DNA of 41,249 bases from Oscillospiraceae bacterium (GCA_902795345.1 CADBKO010000023.1:1-41249); one strand, 5' to 3'; shown: positions 1 through 8,301, counted from the first letter of the stretch. Translations and numbers: made by a program. The notes: generated by a model from the letters alone, not told the origin.

Positions 1-21
1 CCCAAGGAGGAGGCGTGATGC

Positions 22-2370
22 GTGAACAAGAAAGAAAACGCAGAACCCGATACGGACAGCCTGTTCGGAGGGCTCATCAGGGCCGTTATCATATTCGCCA
101 TCTGCTGCTACCTCGTCAACCTTGGAGTGTGCTATCTCGTTTCCGTCCGTGTTCCGCTAATCATTATCGCGGTGATCGTAGGCATCATCATCGTGGTGTA
201 TCGCTTTACAAATGGAGAAAAGATCATGACAACTACTAAAGAAATCGTCTGGCGTGAGGTTTTCCTTCAGCGGCCTTATGAGATAGAAACGCTGCATGAT
301 ATCCTGACGCACCTTGCGTCCCTCACTTCCCGCGGACCGATCATTTGGGAGGCAAGAAGTAAGAACGGCGTGATGAGATATCTCCTCGGGACCCACAAAG
401 GCTCGGTAACCCGTATCCAGGAGGTGCTGAAAGCTCATAACAGCGTTCAGTTCGCCAAAGGTGTTGTCCGCGAGAATGTTTCCGATGCGAGAAAGCTCAA
501 GATCTCGAAGCCGGTCCTGTCTCTTAATACGGAAGTCTGCGCCGCCATGATTAGAGCCTCTATCGCTGCCTTAACTGGAGCGAAACGTGACGCGGAATGC
601 GTTGTACAGATCGTCTTGGGCGCTCCCCATACCCCGGCTCCCGTTTCAAGGAACACATACGACCCCACCGCTACGTGGCTGGATGTTGTGCTCGGAAATG
701 TTCACCGAGCGTCTTCCGATCAGCACCGCGTCATGAGAGACAAAGCGGAGCAGTACAGCTTCGAGGCCGTTGTCCGCATCGGCATCTCAGGAGACCATAC
801 CAGCACCCGCATGAACAATATCATCTCGGCTCTCAGGACGCTGGAGTCCGCAGGAGTACACATCCGGGCCGAAGCGGAAAAGCCCGAACACCTTAACATA
901 GCAACGCTGCCGTGGCGGATGCCGCTAAGACTTTCCGTTAAGGAGACGGCCTGTTTCATGCTGCTCCCTGCCGGAGAGGAAGAGCTTCCCGGTACGCCCG
1001 GACTCCATCCGAAGCTGATGCTGCCGCCGAAGTGGTACAAGGAATCAAGCTTCGTTTCTTCAGATCGATGCTTCGCGGTGTCGCTCGGAAGCGAGAAAAA
1101 ACGACTCAGCATTACGCCAAAGGACGCATTGGAACACACCGTGTTTCTCGGCCCGACAGGTGCCGGTAAGTCTACTGCTATGCAGAGCCTGATTCTATCG
1201 GATATAAGAGCCGGACGCAGCGTCCTTGTGATCGACCCAAAAGCTGATCTTGTCACTGACATTTTAGCGCGGATTCCTGACGAGCGCAAGGACGATGTAG
1301 TAGTGATCGACCCGTCCGATCCATGCCCCGTAGGGTTTAATCCGCTCAGCTACGATCAAGACCCGACACTCACTGCCGATTCCATCCTCGCTGTGTTTCA
1401 GGAGCTGTTCTCGCAAAACTGGGGCATCCGCTCCGCAGATATTCTCTCCGGCGCTCTGCTGACGTTGGCAAAGATCAAAGGCTCAAATCTGCTTTGGCTC
1501 CCGCCGCTACTCACCGACGCCGTTTTCAGAAAGAAGATCGTATCTAAGATTCATGATCCTGTATCGCTTGAACCGTTTTGGAGACATTTCGAGGAAATGA
1601 AAGATACTGAGCGTAGAACGGAGATCGCCCCGGTCTTAAACAAGCTCCGCCAGATTACCTATCGCCCAGGGCTCAGAAATGTCCTCGGGCAATCTGAGCC
1701 GAAATTCTCCCTCACCGATCTTTTCTATAAGAGGAAGATTGTACTCGTTCCACTCAACAAAGGACTTGTCGGAGCGGAGTCGGCCAGACTTCTCGGTAGC
1801 CTGATCGTCGGCCTGACATGGTCTCTTGCTCTTTCCCGAGCAAACCTCCCACCTGAGAAACGCCACATGGTGTCCATCTACATCGACGAGCTCCAGGACT
1901 ACCTGTCTCTCCCTACCAGCTTCTCCGACGCTCTCGCTCAGGCAAGAGGTCTCGGCGTAGCCTACACCGTGGCGCATCAGTATCGTGGCCAGCTCCCACC
2001 GGATATCAAGGCCGGTATCGACGCGAACTGCCGTAACAAGATCATCTTCGGCTTAAACAGCGAAGACGCCAAGGATATGGCGGCTGAAGCTCCCGAGCTA
2101 CTTCCGCTCGATTTCATGACGCTCCCGCGTTACCAAATCTACACTACCTTCCAGTCCGGGGGCAGAAGCACCGGCTGGATCAGCGGACAGACCTTGCCGC
2201 CTTCGCCGTCTATCCGAATGGCTGCGGAGTGCAAGGCCGAGAGCATGAAGCGATACGGCGTACCAGCCGAAAAGACTGAAGCGGAGCTGATTCATATCAT
2301 GTCTCCCGCTGAGCCGGAGCCTGACCCCATCGTAGCAGACGCCCCTATCGGGCGCAGAAAGAAACCCTAA
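22..2370 (+). CDS. VirD4/TraG-type conjugative coupling ATPase
   Basis: A 782-residue membrane-anchored ATPase expected to feed the relaxase-DNA complex into the conjugative type IV secretion channel. Two hydrophobic segments lie at about residues 17-60. Walker A GPTGAGKST is at 377-385 and a Walker B strand IYIDE at 619-623, followed by the TraG/TraD-like region (AQARGLG, AHQYRGQLP, then NKIIFGLNSEDA). The GTG at 22 is preferred because AAGGAGG (4-10) lies 11 bases upstream; the GTG/ATG at 15/18 are in other frames and only give a short product. The next gene starts 15 bases downstream with its own AAGGAG site, so they are probably one operon. Family assignment is firm; the exact subfamily (VirD4, TraG or TcpA-like) is not. 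The upstream ICE genes lie outside the window. Confidence 0.88.
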   Translation: MNKKENAEPDTDSLFGGLIRAVIIFAICCYLVNLGVCYLVSVRVPLIIIAVIVGIIIVVYRFTNGEKIMTTTKEIVWREVFLQRPYEIETLHDILTHLASLTSRGPIIWEARSKNGVMRYLLGTHKGSVTRIQEVLKAHNSVQFAKGVVRENVSDARKLKISKPVLSLNTEVCAAMIRASIAALTGAKRDAECVVQIVLGAPHTPAPVSRNTYDPTATWLDVVLGNVHRASSDQHRVMRDKAEQYSFEAVVRIGISGDHTSTRMNNIISALRTLESAGVHIRAEAEKPEHLNIATLPWRMPLRLSVKETACFMLLPAGEEELPGTPGLHPKLMLPPKWYKESSFVSSDRCFAVSLGSEKKRLSITPKDALEHTVFLGPTGAGKSTAMQSLILSDIRAGRSVLVIDPKADLVTDILARIPDERKDDVVVIDPSDPCPVGFNPLSYDQDPTLTADSILAVFQELFSQNWGIRSADILSGALLTLAKIKGSNLLWLPPLLTDAVFRKKIVSKIHDPVSLEPFWRHFEEMKDTERRTEIAPVLNKLRQITYRPGLRNVLGQSEPKFSLTDLFYKRKIVLVPLNKGLVGAESARLLGSLIVGLTWSLALSRANLPPEKRHMVSIYIDELQDYLSLPTSFSDALAQARGLGVAYTVAHQYRGQLPPDIKAGIDANCRNKIIFGLNSEDAKDMAAEAPELLPLDFMTLPRYQIYTTFQSGGRSTGWISGQTLPPSPSIRMAAECKAESMKRYGVPAEKTEAELIHIMSPAEPEPDPIVADAPIGRRKKP

Positions 2371-2385
2371 CCCAAGGAGATCACT

Positions 2386-3408
2386 ATGAATGAAGACCAT
2401 AAAATAAGCGAAAATCAACTCTCTACCCCTGTTTTTGACCCATCCCGTCGCCCATCCGGTCGCCCGGAGTTTGAAGGCGAGAATGCCCCGCAAGTTGGCG
2501 GCGATTCCGCGACTTCTGGAAGCGACTCTATCCCCATTTCGGGGATACCATCCACATCGGCGGGCGCGGGCGCTGTCAAGAAAAAGAGCACGAAGCTCAC
2601 AAGGGCGCAACTCGTTGAGACAGAGGATCAGCTCACTGCCCGAGACCACGCCGTCCTGCAGGCAATCAAGAAATACCGCTTTCTCACTTCAGATCAGATC
2701 GGACGTCTGTACATGACAGATTGCAGTACCAAGACTTCCAGAACACGCAACCAGAATCTTCTGCTCCAGCGTCTCGGCGGTCATGGACTGATCGCTCCGC
2801 TTCAACGGAGAGTAGGAGGATTCGGCGGCGGCTCGACCTTACAGGTCTGGCACCTCACCGAAGCGGGACTTCGACTTCTGTCACTGAACGATCCCGGTGT
2901 ACCTCCGCGCAAACGCTTCTTTGAACCCTCAACCATGTTCCTTGAGCATACGCTGGCCATCGCCGAATTTGCGGTACAGCTAACCTGTCTCTGCCGGGAC
3001 AGCCATGATCTAACTTTAGAGGTACTCGATGCTGAACCTTCCTGCTGGCGTCGCTTCAAGGATGGAGAGCGCATCAGCTATCTCAAGCCGGACTGCTTTG
3101 TAACCACTGGCTACGACGGTTATGAAGATCGCTGGTATATCGAGATGGATCTCGGAACGGAGTCCCTCTCCCAAATTCTCGACAAGTGCAACATGTACCT
3201 CCGCTATTACTATACCGGCATCGAACAGAAGGCCACCGGTATGTTCCCGCTCGTGGTGTGGCTCGTAAAGGATGCTGATCGTAAGGAGAAGATGAAATCA
3301 TTTCTCCGCGAGAACCTGAAAGATCAGCCGAAGATGTTCCTCGTGATCACGCCGGATGAATTGGAGAAAATGATCCGCCAGTTTATTGGCACAGAGGAAT
3401 TGCGCTGA
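2386..3408 (+). CDS. Replication-relaxation family protein (Replic_Relax type)
   Basis: A 340-residue protein. After a low-complexity, Pro/Ser-rich head of about 70 residues it has the winged-helix pattern of the replication-relaxation family: RDHAVLQAIKKYRFLTSDQIGRLY, then a second helix region with NQNLLLQRLGGHGLIAPLQRR and a wing ending in WHLTEAGLRLL. The C-terminal half (FLEHTLAIAEFAV, later YIEMDLGTES) resembles the nuclease-like fold tail seen in these proteins. Members are found in conjugative plasmids and ICEs next to coupling ATPases and are thought to help origin processing. ATG at 2386 follows CCCAAGGAGA with good spacing. The head carries a TCCCCATTTCGGGGATACCA hairpin inside the reading frame (2531-2550). 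Confidence 0.78.
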   Translation: MNEDHKISENQLSTPVFDPSRRPSGRPEFEGENAPQVGGDSATSGSDSIPISGIPSTSAGAGAVKKKSTKLTRAQLVETEDQLTARDHAVLQAIKKYRFLTSDQIGRLYMTDCSTKTSRTRNQNLLLQRLGGHGLIAPLQRRVGGFGGGSTLQVWHLTEAGLRLLSLNDPGVPPRKRFFEPSTMFLEHTLAIAEFAVQLTCLCRDSHDLTLEVLDAEPSCWRRFKDGERISYLKPDCFVTTGYDGYEDRWYIEMDLGTESLSQILDKCNMYLRYYYTGIEQKATGMFPLVVWLVKDADRKEKMKSFLRENLKDQPKMFLVITPDELEKMIRQFIGTEELR

Positions 3409-3492
3409 TAAAGGGGGCTTGTGGTATGTAAGCGGGTAGATTCAAGCAAAAAGCGCCGACAACAACAATTAACTCAAAGCGAAAGGATTCCT

Positions 3493-3747
3493 ATGACAAA
3501 AGCAACCACAGGGGGATTCATTTTATCTGTAAGTGACAGAGAACGGATTGAAAAGATCAAAGCACGCTATCCGAAAGGAACGCGCATTATGCTCGATTCT
3601 ATGGGAGATGATCCGAACCAAATCGCGTCAGGAGCACTTGGCACAGTCCAGTGTGTGGACGCTATCGGAACTATCCATTGCGAGTTCGACAATGGTCGTT
3701 CTCTCGGCCTCGTTCCCGGAGAGGATTCTTTCCATATTGTTCGCTGA
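3493..3747 (+). CDS. DUF4314 domain protein, copy 1
   Basis: An 84-residue protein that is nearly all one DUF4314-like domain: RYPKGTRIMLDSMGDD, then GALGTVQCVDAIGTIHCEFDNGRSLGLVPGEDSF. The pattern (basic PKGTR, acidic MxDD, GTV, GTI, DNG, LG) is typical of small beta-rich proteins carried by Clostridia ICEs and phages; the biochemical role is unknown. ATG at 3493 is chosen over an upstream GTG at 3421 because GAAAGGA sits just ahead of it and the family domain starts soon after. Two further DUF4314 domains occur in this window (8302-8535 and the C-terminus of 7109-8299). Confidence 0.75.
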   Translation: MTKATTGGFILSVSDRERIEKIKARYPKGTRIMLDSMGDDPNQIASGALGTVQCVDAIGTIHCEFDNGRSLGLVPGEDSFHIVR

Positions 3748-3805
3748 GAACACTTGCAGACAACTAACCGAAGGCACTAAAACATACATTCAGGCAAAAG
3801 GAAAA

Positions 3806-3889
3806 ATGTCGTTACCTACGCTGATTAGCCGAAAATCTATACCGCTTACATACCCCAAGCTTCTTCTGCTAGGCGCGGTTGGTGTGTAG
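3806..3889 (+). CDS. Possible 27-residue small protein
   Basis: A short open frame in the 209-base gap between two ICE genes. It has AAAGGA shortly before its ATG and ends in a hydrophobic stretch (KLLLLGAVGV) before TAG. The downstream copies of the inverted repeat overlap its 3' half, so the frame could be incidental to a structured RNA. No family is recognised. Confidence 0.2.
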   Translation: MSLPTLISRKSIPLTYPKLLLLGAVGV

Positions 3890-3956
3890 GAGGGTAGGCT
3901 ACCAAACGGAGGAGAGCGAAGAGCATTCTGTAACTAACATTTATGAAAGGAACTAT

Positions 3957-4349
3957 ATGGAACTACCATCAGTTGGGGGACAGATCAGGAAAAACAAAAA
4001 GCCAGCGCTGCTATCCTTTTACTCGGAATGCGACAAGAAAGATTACCCGGTCACGCTTATGATCACCACCTACCTTAATGGCAATCTGGCAATCTTATTG
4101 CAGACCAAAGATAAAGGAGGCCCAGATAATTACGCTACGATCACTGTCAATTTCCCGGATGAGCTATTGCCTCCTGATCAAGCATATCTGGACACCAACA
4201 ACGTACCAGAAATCGAGCAATTCATACAGGACAACAAGCTCGGTAAGCCAAAGCATAGACACCATATCAGCGGCTTCTGCGCCTATCCACTCTATGAATT
4301 CGATCTTCCGCGTTGTTTGGAATATGGCGTGTTGGCGGAACCCAAGTGA
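3957..4349 (+). CDS. DUF4313-like small protein
   Basis: A 130-residue cytoplasmic protein without membrane segments. Residues about 25-75 (YPVTLMITTYLNGNLAILLQT, then YATITVNFPDELL) and the C-terminal SGFCAYPLYEFDLP resemble the DUF4313 family, which is common in Clostridia ICEs and has no known activity. ATG at 3957 is chosen because GAAAGGAAC lies 5-12 bases upstream; an upstream TTG (3879) would add residues coded by the repeat element and is less likely. The gene lies between repeat copies C and D. Family assignment is from memory of motif order only. Confidence 0.6.
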   Translation: MELPSVGGQIRKNKKPALLSFYSECDKKDYPVTLMITTYLNGNLAILLQTKDKGGPDNYATITVNFPDELLPPDQAYLDTNNVPEIEQFIQDNKLGKPKHRHHISGFCAYPLYEFDLPRCLEYGVLAEPK

Positions 4350-4492
4350 TTTTTCACTCGCTCTTTTTAGCACCTTAAGTACCTTACAAAAAACTGTTTA
4401 TTTACAAGACGCTTTTCGCTCGATTCCGGGCGAATAGTTCTATGCCTCTTACACACCAACGACTTCTATCGGAAAACAAACACAAACCAATC

Positions 4493-4511
4493 TGCCCCTT
4501 CGGGGGTACCA
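4493..4511 (+). repeat. TGCCCC-CGGGGTACCA hairpin, copy 1
   Basis: A short stem CCCC/GGGG with a tiny loop followed by TACCA, about 37 bases before the next start codon. Near-identical units occur at 5397-5416 and 8585-8603, each in a gene-free leader. It lacks a T-tract, so it is not a classic terminator. Confidence 0.5.
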
Positions 4512-4547
4512 TCGTACCTTAAAAAACTAAAAAGGGAGGCAGATGCA

Positions 4548-4955
4548 ATGAATACGATGCGTGAAAGGCAGGAAGATGAGGCCGTCCTGAGAATGGATTT
4601 GATGGGCATTTATGAGGATGTCATCATCATGTTCCAGAATGACGGCACCGTGATGCTCAGCGAGAACGGCAAGTATTATCCCCTTGATGATCAGCTCAAG
4701 GAGGATATCCGCCGGTTCGAGCAGGAACATGACGCCACCGTTTTCTTGGTGGTGCGGATGTACACCGTGTACGGCCAGCTCGATTCGTTGCTTTTCGTTG
4801 GGAAATACGACGAAGAGTGGGAGATGTCTCGGGAAGATCTGGAGGACGGGTATGCCCTCAGTTACACGATCAACCGCGATTATCCCGAATGCTCCGAAAT
4901 GGGCAGCATCTGTTTTGCTGTCACCGAATGCGGCGTCATCATCCGGGAGGGCTGA
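4548..4955 (+). CDS. Hypothetical acidic ICE protein, 135 residues
   Basis: Function not recognised. The protein is acidic (many Asp/Glu), soluble and has no membrane segment or cysteine cluster. Alternating hydrophobic stretches (EDVIIMFQNDGTVML, ATVFLVVRMYTVYG, then GSICFAVTECGVII) suggest a mixed alpha/beta fold. GGGAGG at 4534-4539 places the start at ATG 4548 rather than the out-of-frame ATG at 4543. It is followed after 2 bases by the next gene, so the two are probably co-translated. The leader carries one copy of the CGGGGTACCA hairpin. Confidence 0.7.
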   Translation: MNTMRERQEDEAVLRMDLMGIYEDVIIMFQNDGTVMLSENGKYYPLDDQLKEDIRRFEQEHDATVFLVVRMYTVYGQLDSLLFVGKYDEEWEMSREDLEDGYALSYTINRDYPECSEMGSICFAVTECGVIIREG

Positions 4956-4957
4956 AG

Positions 4958-5353
4958 ATGGAAAAGAATCCGAACAAGGTCACGAAGCACAGCGTTTCCG
5001 TGGCAATCAACTTCGTGGTGTCCGATGAGGACATCGACGATATCATGAGCGCTGCGCTGGATGGCAGCATCACCTATTGGTGTGGCAAGGCCGAGGTCGT
5101 GGGTGATTATTACGGCGAGTATGCCAGCGAACAGATTTCATGGGGCGGGACGCTAAAACTCTACGATATCGAAGATGACAGCGTCTATGAGCTGACGCTC
5201 GCTAAGTTCCTCATGGGGCTTAGGCTCTGGATTGAAAACGAAAGAGTCTTTGAACTAGCCGACGCCGGAAGGCTAGATGTCTGCCAGATCGATGCCGCTG
5301 CCGCCGACGCAATTATTCAGTACGCATTGTTTGACGACATCATTTATGGCTGA
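4958..5353 (+). CDS. Conserved ICE/phage hypothetical protein, 131 residues
   Basis: A small soluble protein with no assigned function. Its core (VSDEDIDDIMSAALDGSITYWCGKAE, then GEYASEQISWGGTLKLYD) resembles a hypothetical protein I remember from Bacillota phages and ICEs. ATG at 4958 follows GGGAGG within the end of the preceding gene (2 bases between the genes). A longer frame opening at 4817 is rejected because it would overlap the previous gene by 139 bases. The gene is followed by a GC-rich hairpin at 5371-5390. Confidence 0.7.
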   Translation: MEKNPNKVTKHSVSVAINFVVSDEDIDDIMSAALDGSITYWCGKAEVVGDYYGEYASEQISWGGTLKLYDIEDDSVYELTLAKFLMGLRLWIENERVFELADAGRLDVCQIDAAAADAIIQYALFDDIIYG

Positions 5354-5370
5354 ATTGCACATTACAAAAT

Positions 5371-5416
5371 CCCCGGCCTTCGGGCCGGGGAGAACATGCC
5401 CCATTTCGGGGTACCA
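5371..5416 (+). terminator. TTCG-loop hairpin plus CGGGGTACCA hairpin, copy 2
   Basis: CCCCGGCC (5371-5378) pairs with GGCCGGGG (5383-5390) around a TTCG loop. Only six bases later comes TGCCCC-ATTT-CGGGGTACCA (5397-5416). The first stem ends the preceding gene unit but has only a short A/T tail, so it may be a processing or stability stem rather than a strict terminator. Confidence 0.5.
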
Positions 5417-5430
5417 CTAAAAACCGAGCA

Positions 5431-5541
5431 ATGAAAGGAGGCTCGGACAGTACGTTAAAAAACTGTAAGCAACAAGGTCGCGGCAGCGCAGAAAACTCTG
5501 CGCGTGTTAAGCCGCCAACCAAAAAGGAGGCGAATATGTGA
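5431..5541 (+). CDS. Possible 36-residue leader peptide coupled to the next gene
   Basis: A short basic frame (MKGGSDSTLKNCKQQ...) runs from ATG 5431 to the TGA that overlaps the GTG start of the next gene (ATGTGA, 5536-5541). Stems CCGAGC (5424-5429) and GCTCGG (5441-5446) enclose its start and an AAAGGAGG. This arrangement fits a regulatory leader peptide, but there is no clear ribosome site before ATG 5431, so it may not be translated. Confidence 0.25.
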   Translation: MKGGSDSTLKNCKQQGRGSAENSARVKPPTKKEANM

Positions 5542-6521
5542 AACACCAGATCAAACCTTTTGAGGATCAGACGAAAAATCCCGCGATTGATCGTAACGAT
5601 CCGCAGGCATCAGCAACCGCCATTGAGCTTCAGTTTCCGAAAACCTTCAGCGCAAGGGCTTGGCGTGTGATCCGCTATATGGAGGGCGCGATGTATCTGT
5701 ATTCATATAAAGGCAAGTTTGTGGCGACCGATGAGTCGCTCGAGCTTACCGAATATGGAGATGGTACACACGAATCTCCCTATGGCTGTCCGCGCTGGGT
5801 CGGAGATTCACTGGAGGAATTGGAATGGTGGCTCGAGTCCATTGCTGACGATTACGACAGCCTTGGGGATATTCCAGGCTGGGAAGTTCAAAGGACGCCG
5901 CTGAGCTTGTCCAGGTGGATGAAGAACGATGTTCTCGTCACAATGTCTGCGGACAAGAGCTTTGTCGGCATCAAGACCTATGACAGAAAACACGGTACCC
6001 GTGGACGGTTTCTTATTAACCGTTCTGCCATATCCGAACTGCTGGAAGCATCAAAAGGCGCCACCCGTTATGAGTCGGACTGCGGCGATTATGCGAAGAT
6101 TACTCGTCTGAGCGATCATCTCAATTTTTCGTTTGCATGGCTGAATTATGACGGCAATAGCAACATCACGGGGTTTAGACAGGATGTCACGGTTCCGATC
6201 TATAAGCTCCATCTGGCGCTTGATTGGTCTGAATCTGTGAAACACCTGTATATTCCCTCGGCAGCTCATGCCAGGATCGATGCTCGCCCCGCTGCCGAAA
6301 CAATCCAAAAGATCGTAAAGGACAAGCGTATCCGACGAGCGTTCTCAAAAGCAATGCGAGAATGCTTCCGCTGGCCGGGAGATACCGTGACACTCTACCG
6401 GGACGGAGAATATAATTTCTTCTTCACGACAGCGTCCGGTTTCCCGAAAAACGGTGGCCTAATCCTTCACGAAAGTGAGCAGGATGGCCATCCGTATATC
6501 TACTATTCCATTCACACATGA
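5538..6521 (+). CDS. Hypothetical ICE protein, 327 residues
   Basis: Function not recognised. It is a soluble protein rich in aromatic residues. An N-terminal part (ARAWRVIRYMEGAMYLYSYKGKFVATDESLELTEYGDG, then GDSLEELEWWLESIADDYD) looks like an alpha/beta substrate-recognition type domain; a C-terminal part (FSKAMRECFRWPGDTVTLYRDGEYNFFFTT) has the look of a separate small domain. The start is a GTG after AAGGAGG (5525-5531); the ATG two bases upstream reads straight into TGA. It lies in an ICE operon with a DUF5049-type gene 14 bases after its stop. Confidence 0.7.
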   Translation: MKHQIKPFEDQTKNPAIDRNDPQASATAIELQFPKTFSARAWRVIRYMEGAMYLYSYKGKFVATDESLELTEYGDGTHESPYGCPRWVGDSLEELEWWLESIADDYDSLGDIPGWEVQRTPLSLSRWMKNDVLVTMSADKSFVGIKTYDRKHGTRGRFLINRSAISELLEASKGATRYESDCGDYAKITRLSDHLNFSFAWLNYDGNSNITGFRQDVTVPIYKLHLALDWSESVKHLYIPSAAHARIDARPAAETIQKIVKDKRIRRAFSKAMRECFRWPGDTVTLYRDGEYNFFFTTASGFPKNGGLILHESEQDGHPYIYYSIHT

Positions 6522-6535
6522 AGGAGGAAAAACTC

Positions 6536-6715
6536 ATGACCGAAAAGATTAGAGAACAGATCATGGCGATCCGAGACAGTGGTGAGACCAATATGCTCGA
6601 TACCCGCATGGTTCAGTACATCGCCAACCGCGAAGGCTACTACGAGCTGGTCATCTACATTGAGGAGCACAGCAAAGAATACTGGCACTTCATTATGACC
6701 GGCGAGGAAAGCTGA
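6536..6715 (+). CDS. DUF5049-like small protein
   Basis: A 59-residue protein matching the remembered DUF5049 pattern: EKIREQIMAIRDSGETNMLDTRMVQYIANREGYYELVIYIEEHSKEYWHFIMTGE in order, a short helical protein of unknown role found in Clostridia mobile elements. ATG 6536 is preferred over ATG 6518 because AAGGAGG (6521-6527) lies at the right distance before it and the family begins at this methionine. The next gene follows after 3 bases. Confidence 0.75.
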   Translation: MTEKIREQIMAIRDSGETNMLDTRMVQYIANREGYYELVIYIEEHSKEYWHFIMTGEES

Positions 6716-6718
6716 GTT

Positions 6719-7096
6719 ATGGCAGATCACAAAATCGCCGTAACCAGCCTTGAAGGTATCTGGATGCGTGGCCTCATAGACAATTACATCTTTTACGCAA
6801 AAGTCTGTGATGAAGCATCCGGCTTCGGTATAGACTGCGGCAGAATAATCAAGCTCCATGTAAGGACAAGCGACAGTGATAAGAGAGGCAAGGAGATCTT
6901 CGCCTATGAGCGCGGCTGGGATAAGTTCCCTCGCGGAAAGTATAAAGGCATTGCTCAGGCACTTATTCGCTTCTGTGAGTCCCTGCCGGAACAGGCCATC
7001 TGGAGACATACCTTCTATAAGCGTGTCCGTCGGTTCCTCATAACCGACGACGACATTCTCGAATACGAAAAAGATAATACTGATTCTGATTTTTAG
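6719..7096 (+). CDS. Conserved ICE hypothetical protein, 125 residues
   Basis: A small soluble protein without a recognised activity. The N-terminal half (GLIDNYIFYAKVCDEASGFGI, then GRIIKLHVRTSD) and the motif YERGWDK suggest a small beta domain common in ICE accessory regions; the C-terminal half is helical and ends in an Asp/Asn-rich tail. A GAGGAAA in the end of the preceding gene is the only ribosome site, so translation is likely coupled to that gene (3-base gap). Confidence 0.65.
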   Translation: MADHKIAVTSLEGIWMRGLIDNYIFYAKVCDEASGFGIDCGRIIKLHVRTSDSDKRGKEIFAYERGWDKFPRGKYKGIAQALIRFCESLPEQAIWRHTFYKRVRRFLITDDDILEYEKDNTDSDF

Positions 7097-7108
7097 GAGG
7101 AAAACATC

Positions 7109-8299
7109 ATGACGATTAACTGTAATGTGACCGGCAACGAGCATAAGCGCCTCGCGCAGACACTCGGAGAGATTCTTCTCATTGAGCCGATCTATATGAA
7201 GGCCCCGACCTTTGCCTATGTCCTCAGCGACTATACCATCGACAAGAACGGCGCGATCTCTTTTCCGGAATCGGCAATGCCGGTGAAGGTGGCAGAGATC
7301 ATCGCCAAACTGAGCGATGCTGGCTTTACCCCGGTTTTATCCGAGGAAGAGGCTCCCGCCGAAATCCCGGCAGAAACGCCCGACGTCGCGCCGGAAGCCG
7401 AAACCGGGGCCATACCCCAGGACGAGGCGGCGGAGGCCGCTGAAGGCGACGTGTCGCCCGACGTGGCCGCTGCCGAAGCTGCCTTTACCGATCTGCCTGA
7501 TAACATCGCGGATGACATCCCGTTCAACGGCAAGGCCGAGTATGAAACACTCTCCGTCAGCATTCCGAGAGCCAAGCTCACGGATGATGCTTTGGCTCGG
7601 CTCAAGATCATGGTGGCTAATAAGGCGGAGCTGTTCAAACGCGCCCTTATGACCGACGATCTTCCGATTGAGGTTACGGACGAAGAAATCTCTTTTCCGT
7701 GGTTCAAGCTCACCGGTATCTCCGGCGAGGCGGAAGCCTACACACAGTTCATTACCGCTCTTTGCCAGATGGCGACGGAGCAGAAGCGCGTTCTGGACAA
7801 GCCTTATGACGGCGATAACGACAGGTTCACCATGCGCATCTTTATGGTGCGTCTCGGCATGAAAGGGCCGCAGTTTGCTTTGGCCAGAAAGCTCATGATG
7901 AAAAATCTGGAGGGCAACAGCGGCTGGCGCTATGGGGATGTGTCCTCAAAGCCGGAGAGCCGCAGTAATCCAAACCGGGTCGCCGCACAGCATCTTAAGA
8001 AAGCCTATCCGAGCGATACCCGCATCGAACTCATTCCTATGGATGATATAAGCGAAGCGGATATCCAGATCGGAGAAAAAGGCACGATGATCGACGTGGA
8101 CGATAACGGCAGCGTGTTTATCCGGCTGGACAACGGTTCCGCTTTTGGAATCGCGTTCTATACGGAACAGGCCGACACCGGCGCAGAAACGCCCGACGTC
8201 GCGCCGGAAGCTGAAAATAAGTCCATGACCGATGTTGAGCCGACGGAGGCCACAGACAGCTACACAAAGCTCGACGTGGCCAATACCGGGGAGGTGTGA
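7109..8299 (+). CDS. Multidomain ICE protein with C-terminal DUF4314-like domain
   Basis: A 396-residue protein with three parts. Residues 1-75 (MTINCNVTGNEHKRLAQTL..., DYTIDKNGAISFP) resemble proteins loosely annotated as 'virulence' proteins in Clostridia ICEs. Residues 80-130 are an Ala/Glu/Pro linker. Residues about 150-285 form a central domain (LSVSIPRAKLTDDALARLKIMVANK..., FPWFKLTGISGEAEAY...), and residues about 290-355 are a third DUF4314-like domain (AYPSDTRIELIPMDD..., GTMIDVDDNGSVFIRLDNGSAFGI). A perfect 29-bp direct repeat (7370-7398 and 8183-8211, coding AETPDVAPEA) brackets the central part. TAGGAGG precedes the ATG. Role unknown. Confidence 0.7.
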   Translation: MTINCNVTGNEHKRLAQTLGEILLIEPIYMKAPTFAYVLSDYTIDKNGAISFPESAMPVKVAEIIAKLSDAGFTPVLSEEEAPAEIPAETPDVAPEAETGAIPQDEAAEAAEGDVSPDVAAAEAAFTDLPDNIADDIPFNGKAEYETLSVSIPRAKLTDDALARLKIMVANKAELFKRALMTDDLPIEVTDEEISFPWFKLTGISGEAEAYTQFITALCQMATEQKRVLDKPYDGDNDRFTMRIFMVRLGMKGPQFALARKLMMKNLEGNSGWRYGDVSSKPESRSNPNRVAAQHLKKAYPSDTRIELIPMDDISEADIQIGEKGTMIDVDDNGSVFIRLDNGSAFGIAFYTEQADTGAETPDVAPEAENKSMTDVEPTEATDSYTKLDVANTGEV

Positions 8300-8301
8300 T
8301 G

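Larger units (their letters stand above)
3417..4461. repeat. Four-copy inverted/direct repeat bracketing two small ICE genes
   Basis: Four related copies of one sequence were found by eye. A (3417-3435, plus) and B (3842-3860, minus) match at 18 of 19 bases, with a related TAGATT extension. C (3878-3893, plus) and D (4445-4460, minus) match at 15 of 16. A resembles C and B resembles D (CTATRCC, CTTACA, ACC, CTTCT shared). The order is A, DUF4314 gene, B, C, DUF4313 gene, D, so each gene sits between the arms of an inverted repeat, and B and C together can fold into a hairpin of about 12 pairs with wobbles. Function unknown. Confidence 0.6.

Noticed and set aside
4350..4547. Terminator search after the DUF4313-like gene
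   Set aside because: CTCGATTCCGGGCGAATAG and nearby sequence give only weak stems without a T-tract; only repeat copy D and the short hairpin are supported.
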